NCBI GenBank assembly: GCA_037043235.1
Contig: JAWRVZ010000039.1
Location: forward strand, 2,931,001 to 2,995,000
DNA length: 64,000 nt
From: Rhodeus uyekii
Lineage: Eukaryota > Chordata > Actinopteri > Cypriniformes > Acheilognathidae
Reading direction: 5' to 3'
In this document: positions 24,801 through 37,400 of the stretch, piece by piece
How the letters are laid out: every line of letters begins with the position of its first letter
How positions within the stretch are numbered: the first letter of the stretch is position 1
Made by a program: the position numbers and the translations under genes
Notes under the pieces: model-generated
Told to the model about the DNA's origin: nothing
Seen by the model: the letters and a program-made list of their open reading frames with translations, nothing else
The model's database searches: none

Positions 24801-27800
24801 ACACTGTTGATTCTCACTATAGAGGCGCAGTTAATCAATACCGTATCTTAAAGCATTAACACCTTGTCAACATCTAGACGTTCTCCTGGCTTCAGGATCA
24901 GGACGCTCTGATCTACAGCACTGAGGCCGCACAATGAACCAGGCTGAGCTGAAAGCTGGAGAGAGTTTTTCTCACCAGGAACTGCTTTAGCAGGAGAAAA
25001 CTGCAGAGACACCTGTGATATAGAGTGAATAGGATTTATTTTAGAATTGAGTCAGTAATTCAGTTTAATGAGGCTCATTTCTAAAGCTTCAATACATACC
25101 TTGTTTTTGAAACACTTTTCAATGTTGAAATCTTTGCTACTAGCAACAACATTTTCACTGGGCAGAACACAGTACACCAGAATCTGCACTACAGGAGCCA
25201 GATCTGCACTAACAGACAGTTTGAACGACATTGTGCCTTTTCCTCCATTAGAAATCTTCACTTCAACCTTCTCATATCCATGATGAACAATCACTCCTTT
25301 AGACAAGACCTGAAACACACAGATGACACAATGTTAACAAACTGACTAGTGCAGCCAAATAATACTGTTACACTAAAACATCTCTATAATAATGTACAAA
25401 CTGCACATGTTCTTCTCACCATATAGACAATGTCAGTTGAGAAGTCTTCAGTTGTCTCTCCAATAAAATAATACTTGATGGTGGCTGTAAACTCAGAGTC
25501 ACACTTTAATGGTTGCTCAGTATCCTCTATAATCAATTCACTTAATGTTGGGGTGTATGGAGTAGCAGGCTGGAAAAGCTGAACTGTATTTTCATCCACA
25601 GAAATGTAAGGCTTGTTGTTGCCATAATAACGGCGCTCTGAAGAGTAACTCGCCTGAATAACAAAGAATCAGAAATAACTGCAATTTAACTCTTCAGGGA
25701 ATACAAAAGAAAACTAAGAGAACTTTTAGAAGAAAAACTCTTACAATCAGATTAATATCCCTTTTAGAAAGACTGGATGTATTAAAAGAGAAGCTGGCCA
25801 GTCCATCGCTGTCTGTAGTCAGATTTAGGAGCAGTTCTGGTGACCAACTATTTTCCTCCATAAGATAAACCTCTTTGTTTTGAATTGGTGCACCTTTGAA
25901 ATCTGAGAGTTTGATCTGTTGAAAAAATGATTTTGAAGGAATAAATTAAGGAATATTTCTGTACATATCAATAATGTTAAACTAAGACAAACAAATTTTA
26001 GACTTACTTTTCCTTCAATAACTGATCCATGTTCATATGTTTTGGGCAGTTCAATAAATGTGACTTTACCAATTTCATAAGTGAGAGATACAGATTCAGA
26101 TTTTGTCATGGTGATCTCTATAAATATTAAAACACAAATATTTATTAAAATAAAATTAAAACATCAAAAATCAGAAATTCAAGAAATGTAGGTAACAGGG
26201 ATCTGACAAAATCCAACAGCTCACCTGTTCCTTCTTCTGTAACCATTGCCTCAACATGAAGAGAATCCTCCAGCCATTCATTTAGTGTGACGTTGAAAAA
26301 GACTGATGCATCTAAGGTATGGACGGCACAGCCTGTCTTTTTTATCTAATTATAATGAATGAATGCAAAAATAGCATATTTAGTAAAGAGTGGTTTAATA
26401 GGACAAGCGGAAGAACGAACGTGCCATTATTTACTTGTACTCTTTCGACTCACATACCTCAATGGTTTCCTCTAAACATACAGGTTTGGTACGGGTACGG
26501 TAGGGCAAATTATTACGGCACACTTTCACCCATGATTTACCAGGTACAGTCTGTCCATAAGTGTATCTGTGAAAAATATACAAGCAACTGATCTATAGCC
26601 TAGTGTTGATTTAAGTAACAAATACAAGTATCAGGAGATTAAAAAAAATCATCTGGTTATTGGCAGGTCTTAGGTAAAAACAACAACCTCAGATGAACAA
26701 CACATGACATATACCACTGTGCCATAGTTTATTTGACCAAAACTAGGCCAAAATGGAGTCAGTGATAAACAAAAATGGTAAGTAGCAGACAGGCTCTGCT
26801 AATCAAATCTCTGATTACGGTAACTGACCATCAGCAAGCGTGACCAACTCGCAGTTTGCTGGTCTGGAGCATTCATGTGCATATGAACACAATGCCAAGA
26901 AGGAAAGACATCAGCAATGATCTTAGAGAAACAATTGTTGCTGCCACCAATCTAGGAAGGGTTACAAATCCATTTCGATACAATATTAAGCCCATCATTC
27001 TACAGTGATGATGGCAGCACAGTTTAGATTTGCTAAGTTGCATCTGAACAAACCAGAAGACTTTTGGAACAACGACCTTTGGACAGACGAGACCAAAGCG
27101 AAGATGTTCGGCAAAAACCAAACACAGCATATCAGCACATATACCGCATACCAACATTCAAGCACGGGGGTGGAGGGGTCATGATTTGGGCCACAGAACC
27201 TGGGCACCTTGCAGACACCTTAAGTCAACCATGAACACCTCTGCATATCAAAGTATTCTAGAGTTAAATTTGAGGCAATCTGTCTGAAGTTAAAGCTTGG
27301 CTGAAATTAGGTCATGTAACAGGACAATGATCCAAGCACAACAGTAAATCTACAACAGAACGGCTGAAAAAGATCCAAGATGTTGCAGTGGCCCAGTTGA
27401 ATGTCCAGATCTTATACCATTTACATTTGTTATCAAAAACATTTTGTTGTGAAGGAATTTCAGCATGCTCTTTGCATTTGGCAGATGATTTTATCCAAAG
27501 CAACTTACATTGCATTCAAGAAACTAACATTCTGTTCTTGCTTTCCCTGGGAATCAAACCCATGGCCTTTGGCATTGTCAGCACCAATGCTCTACTGTTT
27601 GAGCAACAGGAAAGCTAAAGAGACCTGAAGAGAGCTGTGTCTAAACAGATGGCAACAAACCTCAATGAACTGAAGCAACGTTATAAAGAAAAGTCACAAA
27701 ACGAACAGGGAGGACTCAAGTGCAGGGTGAAAAGGAGGAATTTATTATAACAAAAAGAACATAACACACAAAAGAACAACCCACAAGTAGGGATGGCTGA

Positions 27801-28348
27801 CTCGAAACCTGCGTTTCGACACAGTGTCGAGACCCCGAAGCGTAGATGTTTCGAAACACTGAATCGAAACTGTGATTCAAAACATCAATGTCACGTGACT
27901 TTTGGCTAAACGAATCGTCTGCGCGTTTCACAAGTGTTTCGATAGGCGGTGCTTGCCGAGTCTGCGTTTGATTGACAGGGGCGGGAACAAACCACACAAT
28001 CGCACACCTGTCTCAACTCACACAAAGTTTAAAAGAGTTAATGCACCTTCACCTCGTGGGTTTTTGTGAGAGGAGAAAGATTTTGATATAGCGTTTATGA
28101 TATAGTGACATTTATTGTGCGATTTGGTTAGTTATATTTAGGCTACATTAAAATTAAACATATTTACTGATATACTACAGACAGTGACAGATAGATAGAT
28201 AGAGTGACACATTCATATAGGCTTAGTTAGATATTGACAGATAGCACAGCAGTTAGACATATAGAATTTCATAAATAGATTCAGATATATATATATATAT
28301 TCATAGATATATAAATTTATATATATTCAAATATTAATATATAGATTC

Positions 28349-28407
<59 letters not shown>

Positions 28408-31400
28408 TAATAGAATAGATGGAAATGGAGGCTCCACGTAAGAGATGCTACTTAACCTAGTTATTATTGCTATATATCAGTGGTTTTCAAACTTTTTGTG
28501 TGTGTGGACCACTATTTGTAATCAAAAAATTTTGCGGACCACCTCATAACACACATAATAAAATGTCTACACACAGTCTTACCTGAATTAATCCATACCT
28601 CTACATAGGCTTACTAGCACTACTATAACTAGTCATCACATCAGTGTGCAACAGGTGTCAGGTTGGGTGAAGGGATGTGACGAGGTCTCAATGTTGCAGA
28701 CAAGTGAGGATTTAATTGTTACAAAAACGAAAAATAAAACAGAACAAATACCACCCCGAGGGGGGAAAACAGGACTAGGACTAGAACATGAACTAGACTT
28801 GAACATGAACTGGACTGGACTAGAAACTTGACTTAACAGAACTTGACAAGAGGCAGGACCACACAACCATAAACGACGAGAAACCAGCACAAGACAACAG
28901 ACACGGATGGATTAAGTACACACATGAGGAACGGTAATTGAATGGGACACAGCTGGGAACAAATCAAATTAAAGTAGGGAAACAAGGTGGGAGGGTTACA
29001 CATTGACGAGACAAACACACAGCCAATGCGAATCGCCACGTGTTGACATTAAACAAAGATGCATCACAAAAACACAACATGAAAGCACGTGGCCGACTTA
29101 AACACGAACCGCGTGCTTACAACACAGGACAAGGACATGAGAGCGCGTGGTACGAGCAGAGCTTGAAACCGCGGCCACTCACATAACGTAGCGCGCGTGA
29201 GAATGAGCAAAACACTTGTCTCACGCGCTCACATCAAGGACGAACACACGAGTTATGAAATCCCGAATCCCGATCCAAAACGAAACTGAACCAGACCAAA
29301 GTATCGGGACCGGACATCATAACTCGCACAAAAGACGTCACAGACGCGCACACACACAACTAGAGACATAACGGCAGTGTCAGAGCTCTGCCACAAAACC
29401 AAGAAATGACTAGACCGAATGTGGCAGAACCCTGACAACAGGCTTGTTAAAAGAAAGTTTACTCCACACAACGGCTGCCACATGTTTAATTTATTTATTT
29501 ACTCATGTGCCCGAGGGCATAATCAGGTTGTTACCCATGAAATGATAACATTAAGTTGGATTTTGATGTTGTCTTTTATTCCTCTTGTGCAGAACTAACA
29601 ATATACACATTTGGTCGTTGTTGTAGTAGTTAAAGTTTGTTGAGTATTTGTGTATGTCTGTGGCTATGTGCATATGTGTGGTCAAAACTGTAAAAACAAA
29701 AACAATCTACAATTAGTATTATTTACATCATCAAACATTCTCTGCGTCACAAACGCATACTAAACTTTGTTTATCAGCTAAATGTAATATATACTGCATT
29801 AACATTTCAACAAGCAACTTAAAACACAGTAAATAGCTACATAAACATAAAAAACAAGTGTATAATATTAGACGTTTAGGCGCTAATTTCAAATAGCGAT
29901 CTATATACAGTATCACATCAGAAATTATTAATTTACTTAAAACAACATTAATTACTCACTACGCTGGGAATATAAAGTTTAAATTGTAATTTTTAACTGT
30001 AATTGAAGTAAAAGTTTAGCGTGGTTTTAACATGACAACCTTTCTTTCCCTCAGTGGGTTTGTTTTGTTGTGCGTTGATCACCATGGTAACCGAATTAGC
30101 GTCCTTAAAGGGGCAGCACCCAACACAGGTTCATTTGAACAACAGGCTTATTTCCATAGCAAGATTATTTTCCGAACACCACTGGCCTATTTTAGTAATC
30201 GCAGAATAACTTGACAATTTAATGTAAAATCAATATAGGCCTACATATTCCTTAAAAAAATTATTATGGGAATTTCCTGGTAAAATGAAGGTAAAGTATT
30301 ATTTTATTTTGCCTTTCCACGGACCACCTGCAATACCCTCACGGACCACAGTTTGGGAATCACTGCTATATATCATAGTTATATAGTGAGGATGTTTAAA
30401 AACTCGCCACATTAACACAAACACAACATTTTTATTTTTTTTTATGGATTGTTGTCAAAGTTGCAGACAACGTGCAATTGACCACTAGATGTCACCGTGG
30501 AGACGGGTGTCGGTATAGAGTTTCGAAGCCTCGAAACAATACGGCACATTTGATTCAAGTGTTTCAGTGTTTCATGAAGCCTCGCTTTGCCCATCACTAC
30601 CCACAAGTGGGAAAACATACCATAACTAAGATCCTAACTCAACCATAAAACAAACCAGGAAATCAGGGCAGGCCAACATCCAGGAATGACATCCAACAAA
30701 ACGACAACGACACAATACAGCAAACACACCGGGATTAAATAGGGAACACAAGAGGCAAGGTAACGAGCAGAAACAGCTGGCATCAATAAAGGAAAATGAG
30801 GGAACAAGATGGGCGGGGTTTGTCAGAGCTCTGTCAACCAACACACTAGAAACCCAAACTGAGGTGACAGGACCCTGACAGAAGAGCGTGCTGAAATTCC
30901 TTCACAACAAATTGTTTTTGATAACAATTTTCATTCAACAATCTTCCTCCACAAGAAAATGTTTACTTTAATTTATATGCTAAAGGAGGTTCTACAAGCA
31001 GCTAAATCATAGGGTGTAATTTACAATTAAATCAAAGTAACTTAATTGTGCCAATATAACACACTTCTATATTAATGCAGAAAATAAAATAAACCACTCA
31101 CTTTCCGCAAACCTCAATTATCAGTTCCTCTTCTTCAACATATATTATATTTGGGCTTTTTACAGTAACTTCAAACTTAGGTAAAACTAGAAATCAGAAG
31201 GCAGAAATTTGACTTGTTAGTGGTCCAATTAATATACAAACATATTATTGAAATTGAACTCTGCAAATCATTTGTTTTTATGACTTACCATATTTCTTCA
31301 CATCAAAATAATGTGAGATCATCCTGTCACCAATAAAAGCCTTCAGTCTGTACATGCCTTGACGGGCCTCTGGGTTTAATTCATAAGAACGCTGCAAAAT

Positions 31401-34400
31401 CCACCGTGTTGAAGAAACATTTGTCCATTGACCAATCCGGTTACCTCGACTGTCCTGTTTCATACCAAAGACACAGTGCAGATATTTTCTTACAGTCAAC
31501 TACACAAACCCTGACTATCAATGAAGAAATATATAATTAACCTACTGAAAATGCAATAATTGCAAAAATAACAGAATTTCTAGTGTTAATCAGAGTTAAA
31601 AGGTGTGATTGTTATGACTGCACAGAATATTTTATGTTCTTACCTCAAGCACAACTGTACTATACTGTAAAAGAGTAAATAATTGATGATATTATATCAA
31701 GTAATATTCAACAATGCAAGAGAAAAAGAAGGGCAATAAAGATGCAAGATAAACACATCAGACCTGCTGATCAAGGGGTGCAAAGTTTGTATCCATGGTA
31801 ACAACTCTGAAGTTCACTGTAAAATAGAAATGTGAATTATAAATAAACTCCACTTGTGACGTCTTCAGCTCTTATGGATGGGACTATGCTTACAGTCCAT
31901 ATTTCACTCCTGTAAATGGCGAATTGTGAATGAACGTAACTGTATGAAGGATCAAATACAGGGTTGACATCTGTATTTTGCTGCTGTGTGAATGTGTCTT
32001 TTGAGCAACTAGTTCAACTAGTTGTCATAGTAGCCTGTTTTCGTTGTTATTTTACAAACATGTTTGAACAGTTTGTCTCCAGCTGACTTGTCAGAATAAA
32101 GTAGGCCTATATCAGAAATCTATTATCACATGTATCTACTGGAGGTCCACAGAGTTTAGTCGCAACCCTGCTAAAACCCAAAAATCTGCAGATTTCAAGT
32201 AAACCTGAAGAAATGTATTCGTTAGATCAGGTACATTTATTTAAGGCTGAAGCTAAACTGTGCAGGGCTATGGCTCTCAAAAAACACCCCAGATCTCTCT
32301 CTAGACTTTCTATAACAGAAAGCCATATAGATACTGATATCAAGAGATTTACATCAGTTATTTGTAATTACAGTGTTTAGGCTGAATATATACTTGAATG
32401 TGAGTTGATTGTTCAAACACACACCCGTCTTTCCAAAGCTGTTAGATTTCAAAGATACTCATCTTTATCTGCTTTCCTTATCTTTTCTTCTGCACCTCTT
32501 TTCTGTTTACAAGTTTGTAAATCCATTGAACTGATTACTTCATACTCTTTTACTATCTGCTGGTTTGTGCAACATTTGTAATGTTTGGTCTATGGCGCTA
32601 CAACAGTTCAATGCATGATCCTAACAAGCTTTCCTTAATGTATATGTGCAACATCAGCTGTGATCAGGGTTTAGATGTCAGTGACACCCGCTTTATTTAC
32701 TGAGGTTTAGCCTTTGAAACATTCACAGCTCACCTGTCTGTCCTGGAATATAGATGGGTTTATCAGTCTGGATAAAGGTCAGAGGATGGTAAGGCCTGAA
32801 CAAGACTTTTCTCTCCTCAGTCATCTTGAAAGTCTCTCCCTGAAGTTCAACCTTCATTTTCTGCACTGATTCTGCTGTGATCAGAGGAGCCTGATGAGAA
32901 ATATTATATTGTATTCACAACCTGCCTTCACAGAAACTAGACTGATAATGGTGAAACTAACATATTTGATTATATAATCATAATCTTGTGCACATTTTGA
33001 TGGCAGACCTTGAAGTTAAAGCAGCGATGAAACTCTTCCTCAGCTTTCTCCTGCAGCAGTAAAGTGCTCTGGTTACCATGAACCAGATGAATGTTCATGA
33101 CAAGGCTTTCATTGGGCTTGAGAAGACTTGCACACAGTTTGGCGTCAGATCCCGACTCAATCACTGCAGGAAACGTCACCATGAAATATCTGTCCAGAAA
33201 AAATGATCATAAAATATTGAGAGTGGTTGGATACAAAATATAAAAATGTAATAACTGAAAATGAAAACAGTTAATTTGCTATTGATTAATTATATGAGAA
33301 GTGAGAATACAATATGAGAAGTGAGAATACAAGAGTAAACTTTTTAATGAAGTCTGGTGACTGATTCATTAATTTTATATGTTTATTCAGAACAATATTG
33401 CTCTTAAAATACACTACCATTAGTTATTAATGTTCTTATATATGCCTTAAATTGTCTTTCAAAGCAAACCTCTGCTGTGCAACACAGGCCAGTGAAATAA
33501 ATACAGGAGAAAACATCAAGATTCTACTAGGGCTAGGCGATAAAATGATTCAACAGTTACAACGAATAATATTTATCGCTATTGTAACAAGGAATCAGCC
33601 GATTGAGGATCCATCTGCAGCTTTATTTCAATGGGTAACCAGAGTGCAGATAAGTGGCAAAACAGAATCGTGAACAGAGACAGGCTTGGGTCGAGGCAGG
33701 CGGCAAACATACACAAATCCAGATAAACAGGCAAGGTCAGGGCAGGCAGCAGAAGGGTCAAAGTAGTGATAAACAGTCCAAGGTCAGAAACAGAATAGCA
33801 ATCCAGGAATAAACGCTCAGAGATGATCACCATAGCAAATCAAAACTTCGCACTGGTGGTGTGTGTGTGGTGTGTTAATATAGTGTATGTGATGAGATGC
33901 AGGTGTGTATGTAATCAGTCTCAGGTATGAATGTCAGTGGGAATTGTAGTCCGAATGAGAATCAATATTCTGGTGAGGACTCCCTCTGGTGATCCGGAGG
34001 AAGCGGAGAGGGAGCCTCACCTGTAACAGAGCCCCCCCCCTGCGAGCGGCTCCTGACGCGAGGAGGCAAACGACGCCGGGGTCTTCCACGAGGTCGGGGG
34101 GCCGGTTTCTCCGGGTGCGTCCTATGAAACTCCTCTGTGAGTGTGGGGTCGAGGATATCATCCCTGTTGACCCAGGATCGCTCCTCCGGGCCGTACCCCT
34201 CCCAGTCCACCAGATACTGTAGTGTATTGCCCCGGCGTCTGGAGTCGAGCAACTCACGAACTTGATACGCTCACCGGACCAGGGAAATAAAGGTGGTTGA
34301 TAGCCTAAGATACATTTGAAAGGGGTCAAGCCAGTGGCAGGTTTCAGAAGGGAGTTCTGAGCATATTCTGCCCACATGAGATATCTACTCCAGTCCGATT

Positions 34401-37400
34401 GATTATGTTGGCAGTAGGTTCTGAGAAAACGTGTGAGTTCCTGGTTGAGACGTTCAGTTTGACCGTTGGATTGTGGGTGGTAGCCGGAGGTGAGACTGAT
34501 GTTTATATTGAGCTGTTGAAAGAAAGCTGACCACACTCTAGATGTGAATTGGGGACCTCTGTCGGAGACGATATCGTCGGGTAGTCCATAGAAGCGAAAC
34601 ACAAAGTTGCATAATACTTCAGCTGTCTGGAATGCGGTGGGGAGTTTAGGTAGGGGAATGAGACGACAGGCCTTGGAGAAACGGTCGACAATGGTGAGTA
34701 CAGTGGTGTTGCCTTGGGAATTAGGGAGATCCGTAATGAAGTCAATGGCTATATGAGACCAAGGGCGTTGAGGGATAGGCAGAGGTTGTAGTAGACCAGC
34801 AGGAGCGTGTCGGGGAGTTTTGGAGGTGTTACATTTGATGCAGTTCTTTATGAACTTTGTGGTATCTGCGAGCATTGTGGACCACCAGAATCGGTTGGTG
34901 AGGAGATGGTGAGTTGCGGTGACTCCAGGGTGCCCTGAACTAGGATTTGTGTGTACCTGATGCAGGAGTCTTTCTCGCAGGGGTTCGGGAACAAAAGTGA
35001 GGTTGGGTGGGCAGTCTGATGGAGGAGGGTTCTGGATGTTGGATTGGGCAATTTCTGACATGATATCCCACTGTACGGGTGCAACCAGAAGTGTTTCTGG
35101 GATGATATTCTCTGCATTTTCTTCAGTTTTATCTTGGATTGGTTCTTCAAGCTGGCGTGACAGTGCATCGGCTTTGGTATTCTTGGACCCAGGTCTATAA
35201 GTAACAATGAAATTGAACCGAGTGAAGAACATGGCCCATCTTGCCTGACGAGGATTTAACCGCTTTGCTGAGCGCAGATATTCTAGGTTCTTATGGTCTG
35301 TAATGACTGTGAATTGGTGTTGGGCTCCCTCCAACCAGTGACGCCACTCTTCTAGAGCGGCTTTCATGGCTAAGAGCTCGCGGTTACCAGCATCATAATT
35401 TCTTTCTGCAGAGCTTAGCTTTCTAGAGAAGAAGGCGCATGGGAACATTTTTGCTGGGGATCCGTGACGCTGCGAGAGAATCGCCCCTATGCCTGTGTTG
35501 GAAGCATCTACCTCCACAATGAAAGGGAGATCTGGATCGGGATGATGAAGAATAGGGGCCGATGTGAAACGTGTCTTGAGGTCTTTGAATGCTTGTTGGG
35601 CTTCAGGTGACCAGAAGAGACGTGAGGAAGAGCGTTTGGTCATGGCTGTGATCGGTGCAGCTACCGTGCTGAAGCCCCTTATGAAGCGACGATAAAAGTT
35701 AGCGAACCCCAAGAATCTCTGCAGTTCCTTCACTGTACGTGGTTGCGGCCAGTCGAGCACAGCCCTTACTTTATTCTCGTCCATGGCCACCCCCTCTTGA
35801 CTGATGACATATCCCAGGTAAGTAGTGGATGTCTGGTGGAACTCACATTTCTCTGCCTTGGCATAAAGTTGGTATTGGATCAAGCGTTCAAGTACTGCTC
35901 TAACATGCTGGACGTGTTCTTTAAGGGAATTTGAGTAGACCAAGATGTCGTCGATATACACTATTACCCATCTGTCCAGCATGTCTCGGAAGACATCGTT
36001 GATGAAAGATTGGAATACCGATGGACTGTTTGCCAGGCCGAATGGCATGACCAGATATTCGTAGTGCCCCGAAGAGGTAGAGAAAGCAGTTTTCCACTCA
36101 TCGCCTTCTCTGATTCGGATTAGATTGTATGCACTGCGCAGGTCGAGCTTGGTGAAGTATCTAGCTTGTCGGAGTTGTTCAAGTGCAGCTGGGACCAAGG
36201 GTAAAGGGTATCTGAATTTAATGGTAATGTCATTAAGACCACGATAATCGATGCAGGGTCTCAAGCCGCCATCCTTTTTCTTGACAAAGAAGAACCCAGC
36301 TGATGCTGGGGATGTAGATGGTCTAATGAAGCCTTTTGCCAGTTCCTCCTTGATGTACGACTTCATGGCTTCTGATTCAGGGTGTGACAACGGAAATATT
36401 CTCCCCCTAGGGGGTGTGGCGTCAGGCAGTAATTCGATGGCACAGTCACTTGGGCGATGAGGTGGTAGTTGAGATGCCTTAGTTTTACTAAATGCCTCTG
36501 TTAAATCAGAATACTCGGTGGGTAACTCTGGGAATGCGGGGTGGTGTTCATTAATACTAACAGCCTGCATGGGTAGAGGGGTAATGTGAGTCAGACAAGT
36601 CTTGTGGCAGGTTGGACCCCACTGAACAATTTGTTCCTCCTTCCAGGAAATGTGAGGGTTGTGTCTCCGTAGCCAAGGCAGACCAAGAATGATGGAATTA
36701 TGTGGAACATGAATGATGTAGAAGCAGATGGTTTCGGTGTGTAATACTCCAACTTGCATAGTAACCTCTTCAGAGATGTGTGTGATCCTCCCCCTTCCAA
36801 TGGGGCGACCAGATAATGCCTCCACAGCCAGAGAGGAGTTGCAGAGTGTTAGCGCAAGATTGTGCTGTTTGGCAAACTCATATGACATAAAATTACCCGC
36901 TGCTCCAGAGTCTAACAAAGCTGATGTAGAAAAGTTGTGATCGTGAATGGTTATCTTGACTGGTATCTTGAGACATGAGGCATAGTTTGATTGCCGATTT
37001 CCACTCACCGCTTTGGGATTAGGTGCCGTGGGACGGATAGGGCATGACGTTTTCAGGTGTCCAGCTTGGCCACAATACATGCAGAGGTGATACTGAATGC
37101 GTCGTTCACGTTCTTCCGGGGTCAGGGGCGTGTGGCCAAGCTGCATCTGTTCAGCAGGTGAAGGTGGAGTGTCAGCGAACATAGTGCGGGTAGGACGCCG
37201 TGAGCGGATTAGGTTGTCGATCTGAATTGAAAGTTCAATGAACTCACGCAATGACTTTCCCTCATCGCGACACGCCAGCTCTGCTTGGAGATCCTGATTT
37301 AATCCCCTCCTGAATAACAGCTTTAATGTGTCCTCCACCCAGTTGGTTTGAGCAGCAAGGGTGCGAAAGGATAATGCGAATTCCGCTGCCGTTCGTCTCC

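Larger units (their letters stand above)
27788..30599. mobile_element. hAT-type element 1 (level 3 of the nest)
   Basis: The element starts 'tagggatggctgactcga' and ends with the inverse-related 'gctttgcccatcacta'. It is flanked by an exact 8-base duplication 'cccacaag' (27780-27787 and 30600-30607), the hallmark of hAT transposition. It contains no transposase frame and is itself interrupted by hAT element 2. Confidence 0.75.
27692..30880 (-). repeat. Outer solo LTR in copy C intron 7 (split by nested insertions)
   Basis: On the minus strand the LTR starts TGTCAGGGTCCTGTCACC at 30880 and ends near 27692 (...CGTTTTGTGAC). Its two pieces, 30600-30880 and 27692-27787, flank a 2.8-kb hAT insertion. 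The LTR lies in the Tc1-like remnant, and its flanks match in only 4 of 5 bases, so it is old. Confidence 0.55.
26870..30935. mobile_element. Degraded Tc1-like transposon in copy C intron 7, split by later insertions
   Basis: Conceptual translation around 27040-27120 gives a corrupted match to the Tc1 transposase block that reads roughly F-W-N-x-x-L-W-T-D-E-T-K, followed by remains of the G-G-G/W-G region. Further Tc1-like text (about 27615-27690) continues at 30881, on the far side of an inserted LTR. Stops and frameshifts are frequent. About 45 bases at 27425-27470 are the inverse of 30882-30935. Confidence 0.55.
24119..33189 (-). other. Copy C exon map, exons 16-2
   Basis: Exons: 16, 24119-24212; 15, 24373-24498; 14, 24863-25012; 13, 25100-25309; 12, 25420-25653; 11, 25745-25915; 10, 26008-26117; 9, 26225-26345; 8, 26458-26566; 7, 31102-31186; 6, 31289-31454; 5, 31644-31664 (microexon); 4, 31764-31816; 3, 32734-32890; 2, 33009-33189. 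Exon 1 is far upstream at 43593-43678. Exons 8 and 16 differ from copy D by one codon each. Confidence 0.88.

Noticed and set aside
33579..33833. A separate 84-codon gene left of the retrotransposon
   Set aside because: It is the LTR copy of the first codons of the Gag-Pol frame, not an independent gene.
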